64,000 bases of DNA, taken from assembly GCA_964392065.1 (NCBI GenBank), contig CAYMOG010000002.1:65396-129395 (forward strand). The letters run 5' to 3'. The notes beneath the pieces were generated by a model. The model ran no database searches. It was not told where the DNA came from and worked only from the letters and a program-made list of their open reading frames with translations. Below are positions 25,618 through 34,163 of this stretch, one piece after another; the stretch's first letter is position 1, and the number at the start of each line of letters is the position of its first letter. Both the position numbers and the translations under genes were made by a program. Source of the stretch: JASBZA01 sp964392065. GTDB taxonomy: Bacteria; Bacillota; Clostridia; Saccharofermentanales; Fastidiosipilaceae.

Positions 25618-26979
25618 TTAAATCATATTTTTAGGATCTAATAATTGATCTAATTTTTCTTCTGAAATATCAAGTTGCTCAAGAGCAACCTCTCGTAAAT
25701 TTCGCTCTTCTTCGAAGGCAAGCTTGGCAATCTGGGCAGCTTTTTTATACCCAATTTCAGGACTTAAGGCAGTAACCAACATGAGTGAGTTTTCCAAGTG
25801 CTCATTAATTTTTTTGGTATTCACATCAATTCCTAGAGCACAGTAGTTGGCAAAGGAACGCATGGAATCCGTAAGAAGTTGAATGCTCTGCAAGAAAGAA
25901 TATATTATTAATGGTGTGTAGACATTTAATTGAAACTGACCCTGACTAGCAGCAAAGGCTATACTCGTCTGATTTCCCATTACGCGTGCTGAAACCATAG
26001 TCATTTGTTCTGCTTGCGTAGGGTTTACCTTACCAGGCATTATAGAACTACCAGGTTCGTTGGCAGGTATGCTCAATTCTCCTATACCTGCCCGTGGACC
26101 CATGCTTAACATTCTTATATCATTTGCAATTTTATGAAGATTCATTGCGAGTGCTTCGACTGCTCCATGGACTAAAACGAAACTATCTCGAGAGGTTAAC
26201 TGATAAAACTTGTTTTCATCAGAATTATAAGTAGTAGTATCCGTACTTAAGACTTCCGCCACACATTTGCCGAAATCTTTGCTGGTATTGACACCTGTTC
26301 CTACTGCAGTTCCACCTATAGCAAGTAAGGTGAAAACTTCTGAATTATTAGATATGTATTCTATTGAACGCGTTAACATGGTTTCCCAAGCTGAAATCTC
26401 TTGTCCAACGGTTAGGGGCGTTGCATCCTGGAGATGGGTTCTACCTATCTTAACTACTTCCTGAAATGCTTGAGCTTTCTCATGAAATATATTTCTCAAA
26501 TATTCGATTGCCGGAAGAAGTTTATGGTGAATTTCTTCATATGCTGCAAGGTGTGTAGCCGATGGGAATACGTCGTTGGAGCTTTGGCCCATATTAACAT
26601 GATCATTGGGATGAATTACCTCTTCACCTGCTCTTTTATTTGCTATGTGCGCAATAACTTCATTTACATTCATGTTCGTCTGCGTCCCGCTTCCTGTTTG
26701 CCATACGGACAGGGGGAAGTGTTCCTTGTAATCATGGGTAAGTAAGTCTTGGCAGGTTTCAGTTATAAGCATGTGTTCCTTTTCGTTAAGTTTTCCTAAT
26801 TCATAATTTACTTGACATGCTGCGTGTTTGATACGAATCAGAGCGCGTATTAATTCTGTTGGCATCTTTTCGTTGCCAATAGCAAAATTGTGGAGACTTC
26901 TCTCGGTTTGGGCTCCCCAGAAACGACTTTCATCCACTTGTACTTCCCCGATACTATCATATTCTATTCTATATCCCAT
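25618..26979 (-). CDS. fumC: Class II fumarate hydratase
   Basis: FumC reversibly hydrates fumarate to malate and needs no iron-sulfur cluster. The 453-residue protein has the superfamily signature GSSIMPGKVNPTQ and the fumarase-type sequences RFWGAQTERSLHNF, TGSGTQTNMNVNEVIA and GRTHLQDATPLTVGQE. The TGSGTQ(T)NMN block and overall length fit fumarase better than aspartase. In an anaerobe it would serve the malate-fumarate branch together with the PEP carboxykinase in this window. AAGGAG precedes the ATG and an extended -10 promoter lies at 27008-27036. It appears monocistronic. Confidence 0.92.
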   Translation of the reverse strand: MGYRIEYDSIGEVQVDESRFWGAQTERSLHNFAIGNEKMPTELIRALIRIKHAACQVNYELGKLNEKEHMLITETCQDLLTHDYKEHFPLSVWQTGSGTQTNMNVNEVIAHIANKRAGEEVIHPNDHVNMGQSSNDVFPSATHLAAYEEIHHKLLPAIEYLRNIFHEKAQAFQEVVKIGRTHLQDATPLTVGQEISAWETMLTRSIEYISNNSEVFTLLAIGGTAVGTGVNTSKDFGKCVAEVLSTDTTTYNSDENKFYQLTSRDSFVLVHGAVEALAMNLHKIANDIRMLSMGPRAGIGELSIPANEPGSSIMPGKVNPTQAEQMTMVSARVMGNQTSIAFAASQGQFQLNVYTPLIIYSFLQSIQLLTDSMRSFANYCALGIDVNTKKINEHLENSLMLVTALSPEIGYKKAAQIAKLAFEEERNLREVALEQLDISEEKLDQLLDPKNMI

Positions 26980-27007
26980 TTATTATCTCCTTAAGATTAT
27001 TAGTATC

Positions 27008-27036
27008 AGTATAGCAAGTAACGCTACAGAATTGAA
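27008..27036 (-). promoter_or_regulatory. Predicted sigma-A promoter of fumC
   Basis: Read on the minus strand: -35 TTCAAT (27031-27036), a 17-base spacer and -10 TATACT (27008-27013), preceded by TGC, which makes an extended -10. It lies 29 bases ahead of the fumC start and just after the groEL terminator. Confidence 0.55.
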
Positions 27037-27045
27037 ATCGATCTA

Positions 27046-27082
27046 CTAAGATATAAAAGCCTTCCCTGTAACAGGGAAGGCT
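27046..27082 (-). terminator. Intrinsic terminator of groESL
   Basis: On the minus strand an 11-bp perfect stem AGCCTTCCCTG / CAGGGAAGGCT (27058-27068 with 27072-27082) with a 3-base loop is followed by TTTTATATCTT. It stands 33 bases after the groEL stop. Confidence 0.88.
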
Positions 27083-27114
27083 AACGATAGAAATATCTGA
27101 TTTGATTTTTAGAA

Positions 27115-28737
27115 TTAATACATACCTGCGCCAGGATTCATTGGAGCAGCAGGCTCTGGTTCTGGTATATCAACTACTAGAGCTTCCGTAGTTAAGAGCG
27201 TTGAAGAAATAGAAGCGGCATTTTGTAAGGCGGAACGGGTAACCTTTGTTGGATCAACAATACCTGCTTTTACCATATCTACATATTCACCTGTAACGGC
27301 ATTGAAGCCTACTCCAGATTCTGCTTGTTTTTTCACACCTTCGCAAACTACAGATCCGTCGAAACCTGCGTTGATTGCTATCTGACGAACAGGCTCTTCT
27401 AATGCACGTAGAACAATGCTAATACCGGTTCTCTCGTCTCCTTCATAACTATCTAGGAGCTTCTCTAGTGCAGGTAAAACATTGATATAAGATGTACCAC
27501 CACCAGGAACGATACCTTCTTCTACACCAGCTCTTGTAGCGGCTAGAGCATCTTCAATTCTTAATTTCTTCTCTTTAATTTCTACTTCTGTGGCGGCACC
27601 AACCTTAATAACTGCAACACCACCAGACAATTTAGCTAAACGCTCTTGAAGTTTTTCACGATCAAATTCAGAATCTGTGTTTTCAATCTGTGCTTTGATC
27701 TGCTTAATTCTAGCTTGGAGTTTCTCATCCTCTCCACCGCCATCAACAATAATGGTATTGTCTTTACCAACTTTTACCTGACGAGCATTACCTAATTGAT
27801 CGAGAGTAGTTTCTTTCAGATCTAGACTTAGTTCTTCTGTAATGACTTGAGCGCCAGTTAAAACGGCGATATCTTGTAGCATTTCTTTGCGTCGGTCACC
27901 GAAACCTGGAGCCTTAACTGCAACAACATCAAGTGTACCACGAAGTTTATTTAGAATAATTGTAGAGAGTGCTTCCCCCTCTAAGTCCTCTGAAATGATT
28001 AGGAGTTTCTTGCCTGCTTGAACGACCTTTTCTAATAGAGGAAGTAGTTCTTGAATACTAGAAATCTTCTTATCTGTTACGAGAATAAGTGGCTCTTCCA
28101 ATGTAGCTTCCATTTTTTCAGTGTCTGTTGCCATGTAAGCTGAAATATATCCACGATCGAACTGCATACCTTCTACTACTTCGAGATCGGTTTCCATAGT
28201 ATTGGATTCTTCTACAGTAATAACGCCATCAGCAGAGACCTTGTCCATTGCTTGTGCAACTAATTCTCCTACCTTCTCATCGTTAGCAGAGACAGCAGCA
28301 ACTCTTGCGATATCTTGATTATTTGCAACAGGAACCGAATGCTTAGCAATCTCTTCTACTGCAAGATTTACCGCTTCTTGTATACCTTTACGTAAGTAAA
28401 TGGGATTGGCACCAGCCGCAATATTTTTCAGACCTTCACGGACAATTGCCTGTGCTAGTAAAGTAGCGGTTGTTGTACCATCACCGGCTACATCATTAGT
28501 CTTGGTAGCGACTTCTTTTAGTAATTGAGCGCCCATATTCTCGGCATCATCTTCTAGTTCAATTTCCTTTGCAATGGTCACCCCATCGTTTGTCACAATA
28601 GGAGCACCGTAACTTTTATCTAGAACAACGTTTCTTCCTTTAGGACCTAGAGTAATCTTAACGGTATCCGCAAGTTTATTTACACCTCTCTCTAGTGCCT
28701 GACGCGCTTCAATTCCATGTACTAATTTTTTTGCCAT
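27115..28737 (-). CDS. groEL: Chaperonin GroEL (Hsp60)
   Basis: The 540-residue subunit of the 14-mer folding chamber. It starts MAKKLVHGIEARQALERGVNKLADTV and carries the nucleotide-binding segments LGPKGRNVVLD and NDVAGDGTTTATLLAQ, and the signature AATRAGVEEGIVPGGG. The C-terminal tail reads PEPEPAAPMNPGAGMY, with only a short Gly/Met end instead of a long GGM repeat. It follows groES by 48 bases on the same transcript and is controlled by the CIRCE element ahead of groES. Confidence 0.98.
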   Translation of the reverse strand: MAKKLVHGIEARQALERGVNKLADTVKITLGPKGRNVVLDKSYGAPIVTNDGVTIAKEIELEDDAENMGAQLLKEVATKTNDVAGDGTTTATLLAQAIVREGLKNIAAGANPIYLRKGIQEAVNLAVEEIAKHSVPVANNQDIARVAAVSANDEKVGELVAQAMDKVSADGVITVEESNTMETDLEVVEGMQFDRGYISAYMATDTEKMEATLEEPLILVTDKKISSIQELLPLLEKVVQAGKKLLIISEDLEGEALSTIILNKLRGTLDVVAVKAPGFGDRRKEMLQDIAVLTGAQVITEELSLDLKETTLDQLGNARQVKVGKDNTIIVDGGGEDEKLQARIKQIKAQIENTDSEFDREKLQERLAKLSGGVAVIKVGAATEVEIKEKKLRIEDALAATRAGVEEGIVPGGGTSYINVLPALEKLLDSYEGDERTGISIVLRALEEPVRQIAINAGFDGSVVCEGVKKQAESGVGFNAVTGEYVDMVKAGIVDPTKVTRSALQNAASISSTLLTTEALVVDIPEPEPAAPMNPGAGMY

Positions 28738-28785
28738 AATTATATTTCCTCATTTCTTTTCTTGGTTTGTAATTGTATTTAGCTA

Positions 28786-29070
28786 TTATTCTACGATTGC
28801 CAAAACATCACTTTGCTTCAAAATGGTATATTCTACATCGTCGAAGTTAACTTGTGTACCTGCGTATTTGCTGATAAGAACACGATCACCAATCTTTAAT
28901 TCCATGTGCACTTCTTTTCCATCAACAACACCGCCAGGTCCTACAGCAACAACTTCTGCTACTTGAGGTTTCTCCTTGGCACTATCTGGTAACACAATAC
29001 CACCGAAGGTTTTCTCTTCTTCTTCTACCATTTTGATTACAACACGATCTGCTAAGGGTTTAATATTCAT
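28786..29070 (-). CDS. groES: Co-chaperonin GroES (Hsp10)
   Basis: The 94-residue lid subunit for GroEL. It starts MNIKPLADRVVIKMVEEEEKTFGGIVLPDSAKEKPQ, including the mobile loop (about 17-34) that contacts GroEL, and ends with YTILKQSDVLAIVE. An earlier in-frame ATG at 29103 would lie inside the CIRCE operator and upstream leader. The ATG at 29070 has GGAGG eight bases ahead and matches the universal GroES start. Confidence 0.97.
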   Translation of the reverse strand: MNIKPLADRVVIKMVEEEEKTFGGIVLPDSAKEKPQVAEVVAVGPGGVVDGKEVHMELKIGDRVLISKYAGTQVNFDDVEYTILKQSDVLAIVE

Positions 29071-29096
29071 AAAATAGCCTCCTATATAATAATAAA

Positions 29097-29123
29097 TTAG
29101 CACTCTAATATATTGAGTGCTAA
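29097..29123 (-). promoter_or_regulatory. CIRCE element (HrcA operator) of groESL
   Basis: TTAGCACTC - 9 bases - GAGTGCTAA, a perfect match to the CIRCE consensus, at 29097-29105 and 29115-29123. HrcA binds this repeat and releases it on heat shock. Its position overlaps the predicted start of transcription. No hrcA gene is in the window. Confidence 0.97.
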
Positions 29124-29131
29124 CAGAGTAA

Positions 29132-29160
29132 ATCTTAAGTTATTAGTCAAATAAAGTCAA
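29132..29160 (-). promoter_or_regulatory. Predicted sigma-A promoter of groESL
   Basis: On the minus strand: -35 TTGACT (29155-29160), a 17-base spacer and -10 TAAGAT (29132-29137). The predicted +1 at about 29125 abuts the CIRCE repeat, the usual arrangement for HrcA control. Confidence 0.8.
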
Positions 29161-29221
29161 TTGTTATTTCATCTTGTTTGTAAAACAACTCTTAATAGAA
29201 TGTAAATGAAAATATCTAGGC

Positions 29222-29890
29222 TTAACCTTCTTCAGTACTACTAGTGATTTCGGAATTTTCAGATCCTGTACCTGTAACATCAGATTCACTTGAACTTGAG
29301 GTCGAGGTTGGTCTCCTGTCTACCCAATTCCCTACTATCTCTATGGATTGCGTTTGTATTGGTGAACTCGTAGGTTGGATAATAACACCAGAATTATCGG
29401 TGTTCTCATAAGTCTCGTTTGAGTCATTATTAGAATTGGTCATGTCCAATTGCTCAGACGAATAAGAACTTCCAGGATTTTGACCCTCTTGTAAAGATTC
29501 ACGCAAAGCAATTTGTTCTGTAATTGCCCAAACTAATATACCGATTACACCTATAAGAACAAGTGTTACTAGGGTGCGCATCACGAGCACCCTAGGATTC
29601 TTTTTGCGTTTATAGAAAAATTCATCGTGTTCCGATTGGTGTTGTGCTTGAGAAGCACGTTCATATAGAGCTTCAGAAGATTTCTGCCCGCGTCTCTGAG
29701 AAGGAGCCGTATCGGGATGTTTTTGATCCAATTGCTCATAGGCTGCATTAGGTCTTTGCCATAAATAATCGGAGTCTGGTTCATTTCCATCCGGTAAATA
29801 TGATTTGACTTGTTTCTCTTCTTCTAAATCATTAGGAATATCCCTTGGATCTACATTATCTTGCCAATTTCCTTGATGTTTTCTCTTCAT
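29222..29890 (-). CDS. Single-pass membrane protein with Ser/Thr-rich outer tail, function unknown
   Basis: This 222-residue protein has three parts: a charged, Gln/Asp/Pro-rich cytoplasmic N-terminus (1-98), a transmembrane helix at about 101-123 preceded by the basic KRKKNPR stop, and a low-complexity tail (about 130-222) rich in Ser, Thr, Asn and Glu. The tail looks extracytoplasmic and unstructured, perhaps in the cell wall. I recognise no family. It follows galE by 34 bases and ends the WYL-glmM-galE operon, suggesting a link to envelope biogenesis. The ribosome binding site is weak, and no clear terminator follows within the 130 bases before the groESL promoter. Confidence 0.7.
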   Translation of the reverse strand: MKRKHQGNWQDNVDPRDIPNDLEEEKQVKSYLPDGNEPDSDYLWQRPNAAYEQLDQKHPDTAPSQRRGQKSSEALYERASQAQHQSEHDEFFYKRKKNPRVLVMRTLVTLVLIGVIGILVWAITEQIALRESLQEGQNPGSSYSSEQLDMTNSNNDSNETYENTDNSGVIIQPTSSPIQTQSIEIVGNWVDRRPTSTSSSSESDVTGTGSENSEITSSTEEG

Positions 29891-29924
29891 ACTTCAACAC
29901 AACCTATTATGATTTCTAAAGGGT

Positions 29925-30950
29925 TTACTTCTTATCCTCTTCATAACCGTATGGGTTATTACTTTGCCAACGCCAGCTATCTTCACACATTCTATCTACA
30001 TCATATTTAGCTTCCCAACCAAGTTTCGATTTAGCGCGCGAGGCATCAGCGTATACGGTAGCAATATCGCCAGGTCGACGTGGACTAATTTCATAAGGAA
30101 TTTCTTTTCCGCATGCTTTTTCAAAAGCGTTTTTCAAATCTAAAACACTCGTACCTTTACCTGTACCTAAATTTATGGGATAACTACCCTTATGCTCTTT
30201 ACTATAAGCTATAGCATCAACATGACCTTGAGCCAAATCCATAACATGAATATAGTCTCTTACACCTGTTCCATCGGGTGTGTCATAATCGTCACCGAAT
30301 ACGAAAAGCTTATCTCTTCTTCCAACGGCAACTTGAGTAATATATGGCATAAGATTATTAGGAATACCTTTTGGATTCTCTCCTATGGTTCCAGATTCAT
30401 GGGCACCAATAGGATTGAAATAGCGCAACAGCACGGCAGTATAGTCAAGATTTGCTGAGCAGAAGTCTGAAATTATTTGTTCATTCATGAATTTCGTCCA
30501 ACCGTATGGATTCGTACAGCCCAATTCCATATCTTCTTCTAGAGGTGATGCATTATCGGAACGATATACCGTAGCCGAAGAACTAAAGACGATACGTTTT
30601 ACATTGAACTCCTTCATAATTTCAAGCAAAGCTAAAGTGGAGTCAATGTTATTGGAGTAATATTCTAAGGGTATACCTACAGACTCTCCGACTGCTTTAA
30701 GTCCTGCGAAATGAATCACTGCATCAATAGTATGTTCAGTAAATATTTTACGTAAAGCTTCTCTATCTCTTACATCCGCTTCATAAAATGGAATGGATTC
30801 ATCGACTATTGCTTCTGTTCTCTTAATTGCTTCTGCACTTGAATTTACGAGATTATCAATGACAACTGCTCGATAGCCCGCTTCATATAGAGAAATCAAT
30901 GTGTGAGAACCTATATAACCTGCACCACCAGTAACCAAAATTGTTTCCAT
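29925..30950 (-). CDS. galE: UDP-glucose 4-epimerase
   Basis: GalE interconverts UDP-glucose and UDP-galactose (often also the N-acetyl sugars) using tightly bound NAD. The 341-residue protein starts METILVTGGAGYIGSHTLISL, with the NAD-binding GxxGxxG. It has the catalytic SSSATVY serine, the Tyr-x-x-x-Lys pair in NPYGWTKFMNE, and the RYFNPIGAHESG and GTGVRDYIHVMDLA blocks. The ATG at 30950 is preferred over an upstream TTG at 30962, because GGAGGG lies between them. With glmM just upstream, the operon appears to supply activated sugars for the envelope. Confidence 0.95.
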   Translation of the reverse strand: METILVTGGAGYIGSHTLISLYEAGYRAVVIDNLVNSSAEAIKRTEAIVDESIPFYEADVRDREALRKIFTEHTIDAVIHFAGLKAVGESVGIPLEYYSNNIDSTLALLEIMKEFNVKRIVFSSSATVYRSDNASPLEEDMELGCTNPYGWTKFMNEQIISDFCSANLDYTAVLLRYFNPIGAHESGTIGENPKGIPNNLMPYITQVAVGRRDKLFVFGDDYDTPDGTGVRDYIHVMDLAQGHVDAIAYSKEHKGSYPINLGTGKGTSVLDLKNAFEKACGKEIPYEISPRRPGDIATVYADASRAKSKLGWEAKYDVDRMCEDSWRWQSNNPYGYEEDKK

Positions 30951-30980
30951 ACTACCCTCCAAAATATTTCTTTCTTTATG

Positions 30981-32336
30981 TTATTTAGTATAGCACTTTT
31001 CAATATAGCGTACTAAAGTATCTGTAACGTTCTCTGCCATTTCCATACTATCCGCTTCGGTCATAACCCTAATTACAGGCTCTGTACCAGATGGCCTTAA
31101 GAACACTCGCCCTTTACCACCCAATTCAGTTTCCATTTGTAAAATTAGATTCTGAAGACCCATATCCTCCTGAATTAGTGGTTTTACTTTATTAGATACA
31201 TGAACATTTTTCATCACTTGAGGGTAAATACGAATAATGTCATCCACCTCACTTAGGTCCATATCAAGTTCATCTAAAGCATATATAAGTGCTAAAGCCG
31301 ATAACATACCATCACCTGTTGCTTGATAATCTCTTAATATTATGTGGCCCGATTGCTCTCCTCCTAAATTTAGATCCTCTTCTAACATTTTCGCTAGTAC
31401 ATAGCGATCCCCTACATTTGTCAACTCCAAGTTAATACCATTTTTTTCAGTAAATTCTATTAAACCTAAATTACTCATCATAGTAGCAACCAAAGTATTA
31501 TTTTTTAGCTTTCCTAGTTTTTTACTGGCCAAAGCCAAAACTGCCAATATCTGATCTCCATCTATTACCTTACCCTTGCGGTCTACAGCTATAATACGAT
31601 CACCATCACCATCAAATGCAATGCCTAGGTCGCAATGGGAGGCTTCTACACTTCTCGCCAAAAATTCAGGATGTGTAGATCCACAAGAATCATTAATATT
31701 CATGCCATTTGAGAAAATGCCTTTTACAACGGTAATCTCAAACCCTAGTGCTGTGAACAAATCAACAGCTAACTCCTGGGTTGCACCATTGGCACAGTCG
31801 ATTCCCAGTTTACGACCTCTACCTTCGATAGGAAATTGTTGTAGGAGAAATTGCAAATACTCTTGAGGAACATAATTATGAAATTGGATTCGGCCTAAGT
31901 CTTTACCTTTTTTATAATCTAAATCAGCGATTGTACCCATAACTAAGGCTTCAATTTCATCTTCAAGAGCGTCCGATAATTTCTCGCCATTATGATTGAA
32001 AAATTTAATTCCATTGTATTCAAATGTATTATGGGATGCAGAAACCATAACACCTAGGGCATAATCTCCATTTTTAACGACATGGGCTAAACCCGGAGTG
32101 GGTAGTAAACCTGCTAGATAGACATCCATACCCTCAGAGCAAAAACCTGCTGCCAAAGCCGATACTAACATATCTGCTGATATTCTACCGTCATGAGAAA
32201 TCATCACGTTCCCATCTTTGCCAAAATGTTCACGCAGTACTCTTGCCCCATATTTACCAAGCTTAAATGCTAAGACTCCATCTAGCTCTTGGTTGGCGAT
32301 GCCTCGAACACCATCGGTTCCAAATAATCTTGCCAT
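30981..32336 (-). CDS. glmM: Phosphoglucosamine mutase
   Basis: GlmM turns glucosamine 6-phosphate into glucosamine 1-phosphate on the path to UDP-GlcNAc and peptidoglycan. The 451-residue protein starts MARLFGTDGVRGIANQEL, has the phosphoserine loop GVMVSASHNTFEYNGIK, the Mg-binding DGDGDRII, the sugar-recognition loop GGEQSGHIIL and the phosphate-binding RPSGTEPVIRVM. GGAG lies ahead of the ATG. It follows the beta-helix protein by 12 bases and precedes galE by 30 bases. Confidence 0.97.
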   Translation of the reverse strand: MARLFGTDGVRGIANQELDGVLAFKLGKYGARVLREHFGKDGNVMISHDGRISADMLVSALAAGFCSEGMDVYLAGLLPTPGLAHVVKNGDYALGVMVSASHNTFEYNGIKFFNHNGEKLSDALEDEIEALVMGTIADLDYKKGKDLGRIQFHNYVPQEYLQFLLQQFPIEGRGRKLGIDCANGATQELAVDLFTALGFEITVVKGIFSNGMNINDSCGSTHPEFLARSVEASHCDLGIAFDGDGDRIIAVDRKGKVIDGDQILAVLALASKKLGKLKNNTLVATMMSNLGLIEFTEKNGINLELTNVGDRYVLAKMLEEDLNLGGEQSGHIILRDYQATGDGMLSALALIYALDELDMDLSEVDDIIRIYPQVMKNVHVSNKVKPLIQEDMGLQNLILQMETELGGKGRVFLRPSGTEPVIRVMTEADSMEMAENVTDTLVRYIEKCYTK

Positions 32337-32348
32337 ATAATCTCCAAA

Positions 32349-33029
32349 CTAAATAATTTTAATAATTTCCGTGCTGTTTTTCACTATAGAATTGGCATCC
32401 ACTACTGATCGTAAGGAAGTAAGTGGGTAAACTTGTACACGCTTACCCAATATGGTGCCAGGATTCAAAACCGAATTACAGCCAATTTCACAACCATCAC
32501 CGATAATAGCTCCGAATTTACGAAGTTGAGTTTGTAAAATCTCTCCATCAGGAAAGCGAATTTTCACCGCTTGGTGGTCCTGACGAAAATTCGAAGTAAT
32601 TACACCCGCTCCGAAATGCACGTAATTGCCTAAAATAGAATCACCGACATAAGAGAAATGAGGGATATCAACATGGTTCATAAGAATTACATTTTTAAAT
32701 TCACAGCTGTTTCCAATTACACAATTTTTTCCAATAAACACATTCCCTCGTATGTATGCACCAGGTCGTACTTCTGAACCTTCACCTATAATACAGGGAC
32801 CATTTAGAACGGCTGTAGGTGATAGCTTAACGGTTCGATGCACCCATACATTCTCATCCATTTGTAGATAAGAATCCTCGTCTTGTAGCGTTTGAATGTA
32901 ATCCATTACAAATTGATTAATATGTGATAAAGCCTCCCAGGGATAATTGTGTGTTGCAAGAAACTTTTTAATTTTCATATCCTCTATAGAGAATAGATTC
33001 TCTAGATTATAGTTTTCTAGTTGTATCAT
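32349..33029 (-). CDS. Left-handed beta-helix (GlmU C-domain-like) protein
   Basis: This 226-residue protein has a helical N-terminal part (about 1-60) and then hexapeptide repeats (about 62-215) forming a left-handed beta-helix. Stretches such as RPGAYIRGNVFIGKNCVIGN and HFSYVGDSILGNYVHFGAGV closely resemble the acetyltransferase half of GlmU, and H124 aligns with the GlmU catalytic histidine. No nucleotidyltransferase domain is present. Such proteins are often annotated as UDP-N-acetylglucosamine pyrophosphorylase-like. Position directly before glmM supports a role in amino-sugar metabolism, perhaps glucosamine 1-phosphate acetylation, but this is inference. The ATG overlaps the WYL gene stop (ATGA). 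Confidence 0.8.
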   Translation of the reverse strand: MIQLENYNLENLFSIEDMKIKKFLATHNYPWEALSHINQFVMDYIQTLQDEDSYLQMDENVWVHRTVKLSPTAVLNGPCIIGEGSEVRPGAYIRGNVFIGKNCVIGNSCEFKNVILMNHVDIPHFSYVGDSILGNYVHFGAGVITSNFRQDHQAVKIRFPDGEILQTQLRKFGAIIGDGCEIGCNSVLNPGTILGKRVQVYPLTSLRSVVDANSIVKNSTEIIKII

Positions 33030-34045
33030 TGTTCACCATAGGCCTCCATCGCTCTACGCAAGAAATCTTTATAATTATCAATTTCCGAAGTAGGTTCTAA
33101 TATTTTTGCGTCTCCACCAAATGCTGCAACCCAAGCGAAGAACCGGTCACTCACTTTAATTACTTGTTTCGTACGAAACCATTTTTCATCTTGATGTTCA
33201 ATAATTATGTCTTGACCAAATCGATCCAGAATGGATGTTAGTAAATTCTCTTTAAATCCAATGGTAATAACCTTGTCATTTCCACTATACATATCAAATA
33301 CTCTTCTGGAATATTTTGCCGGCTCAAAATGTGTTGCTAACCTACGGCTATCTTCATTGCCTTCTTTACCTATTTCAATGGATTCCATCCGGTCTAAACG
33401 ATAATGTTTTTGCATATGTACACTTAAGTCTTCGGCTACTAGATAATAATGTTCATCATCCCAGAGTAAAGCAATAGGAAAAACATGGACACGATTTCCA
33501 TCATTTCTTCGTATTTCTTTATAGGAAACTTTACCATTATGCTCATCGATCACCCAACGCTTATAAAAGAAAGAAATATTCTTGGACTCTTGGATGGCTC
33601 TTTGGATTTTGTCAATATTATAATAGATTTGTTCATTTTCAGATTTCAATTTGATACGACTCATTACATGCACGTTACGTTCTAATTGAGAGCTCTGAGC
33701 CTTGGAAACAAACTTAGATAGCTTCTTACAAATTTCATCTGTTTTGCGTGGCGTTAAAAATCTAGAAGTACAAACAGCATCTACGAGGATTTTTGCTTCT
33801 ACGAGTTGCAAATCCCTTGAAGCAAGATAGTAGGAAGCATTTTGGCCACCATTCTTGTAAATATCAATGCCAAAGTTTTCTAAAGCTTCTAAATCCTTAT
33901 AGATACTTTTGCGTTCTGCAGAAATACCGACTTCTGCGAGATAAGCAATAAGCTCTTTCGTTGTAACAGGATGCTCTTCATCTGTGTTCTCCCATAAGTA
34001 TTTAAGAATATAGAGAATTTTCATTTTCTGTGCAGGTTTTTTCAA
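33026..34045 (-). CDS. WYL domain-containing transcriptional regulator
   Basis: This 339-residue protein has an N-terminal winged-helix DNA-binding domain (about 1-75: ILYILKYLWENTDEEHPVTTKELIAYL..SIYKDLEALE) and a WYL domain (about 150-225, VHVFPIALLWDDEHYYLVAEDL, in place of the literal W-Y-L), plus a C-terminal extension. WYL proteins usually sense a ligand and control neighbouring genes. The start is TTG at 34045, supported by AAGGGG eight bases upstream; the first internal ATG (34024) has no such site. As first gene of the LbH-glmM-galE operon it may regulate it. A TATAAT box lies at about 34077-34082 on the minus strand. Confidence 0.87.
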   Translation of the reverse strand: MKKPAQKMKILYILKYLWENTDEEHPVTTKELIAYLAEVGISAERKSIYKDLEALENFGIDIYKNGGQNASYYLASRDLQLVEAKILVDAVCTSRFLTPRKTDEICKKLSKFVSKAQSSQLERNVHVMSRIKLKSENEQIYYNIDKIQRAIQESKNISFFYKRWVIDEHNGKVSYKEIRRNDGNRVHVFPIALLWDDEHYYLVAEDLSVHMQKHYRLDRMESIEIGKEGNEDSRRLATHFEPAKYSRRVFDMYSGNDKVITIGFKENLLTSILDRFGQDIIIEHQDEKWFRTKQVIKVSDRFFAWVAAFGGDAKILEPTSEIDNYKDFLRRAMEAYGEQ

Positions 34046-34100
34046 GATAAATACCCCTTACCTAATTAATATATCCTATTATACCTATAAATGGACTTAA

Positions 34101-34138
34101 GAGAAATAAAAAAACGACCTTACTTCTTGTAAGGTCGT
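34101..34138 (-). terminator. Intrinsic terminator of pnp
   Basis: On the minus strand a 10-bp stem ACGACCTTAC / GTAAGGTCGT (34114-34123 with 34129-34138) with a 5-base loop is followed by a run of eight T residues. Confidence 0.9.
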
Positions 34139-34163
34139 CCTATATGTTTATATTTTTTAAGTA

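Noticed and set aside
29581..29790. Minus-strand frame of 69 codons inside the anchored unknown protein
   Set aside because: It overlaps the longer frame that has a transmembrane helix and operon position; no ribosome binding site was seen.
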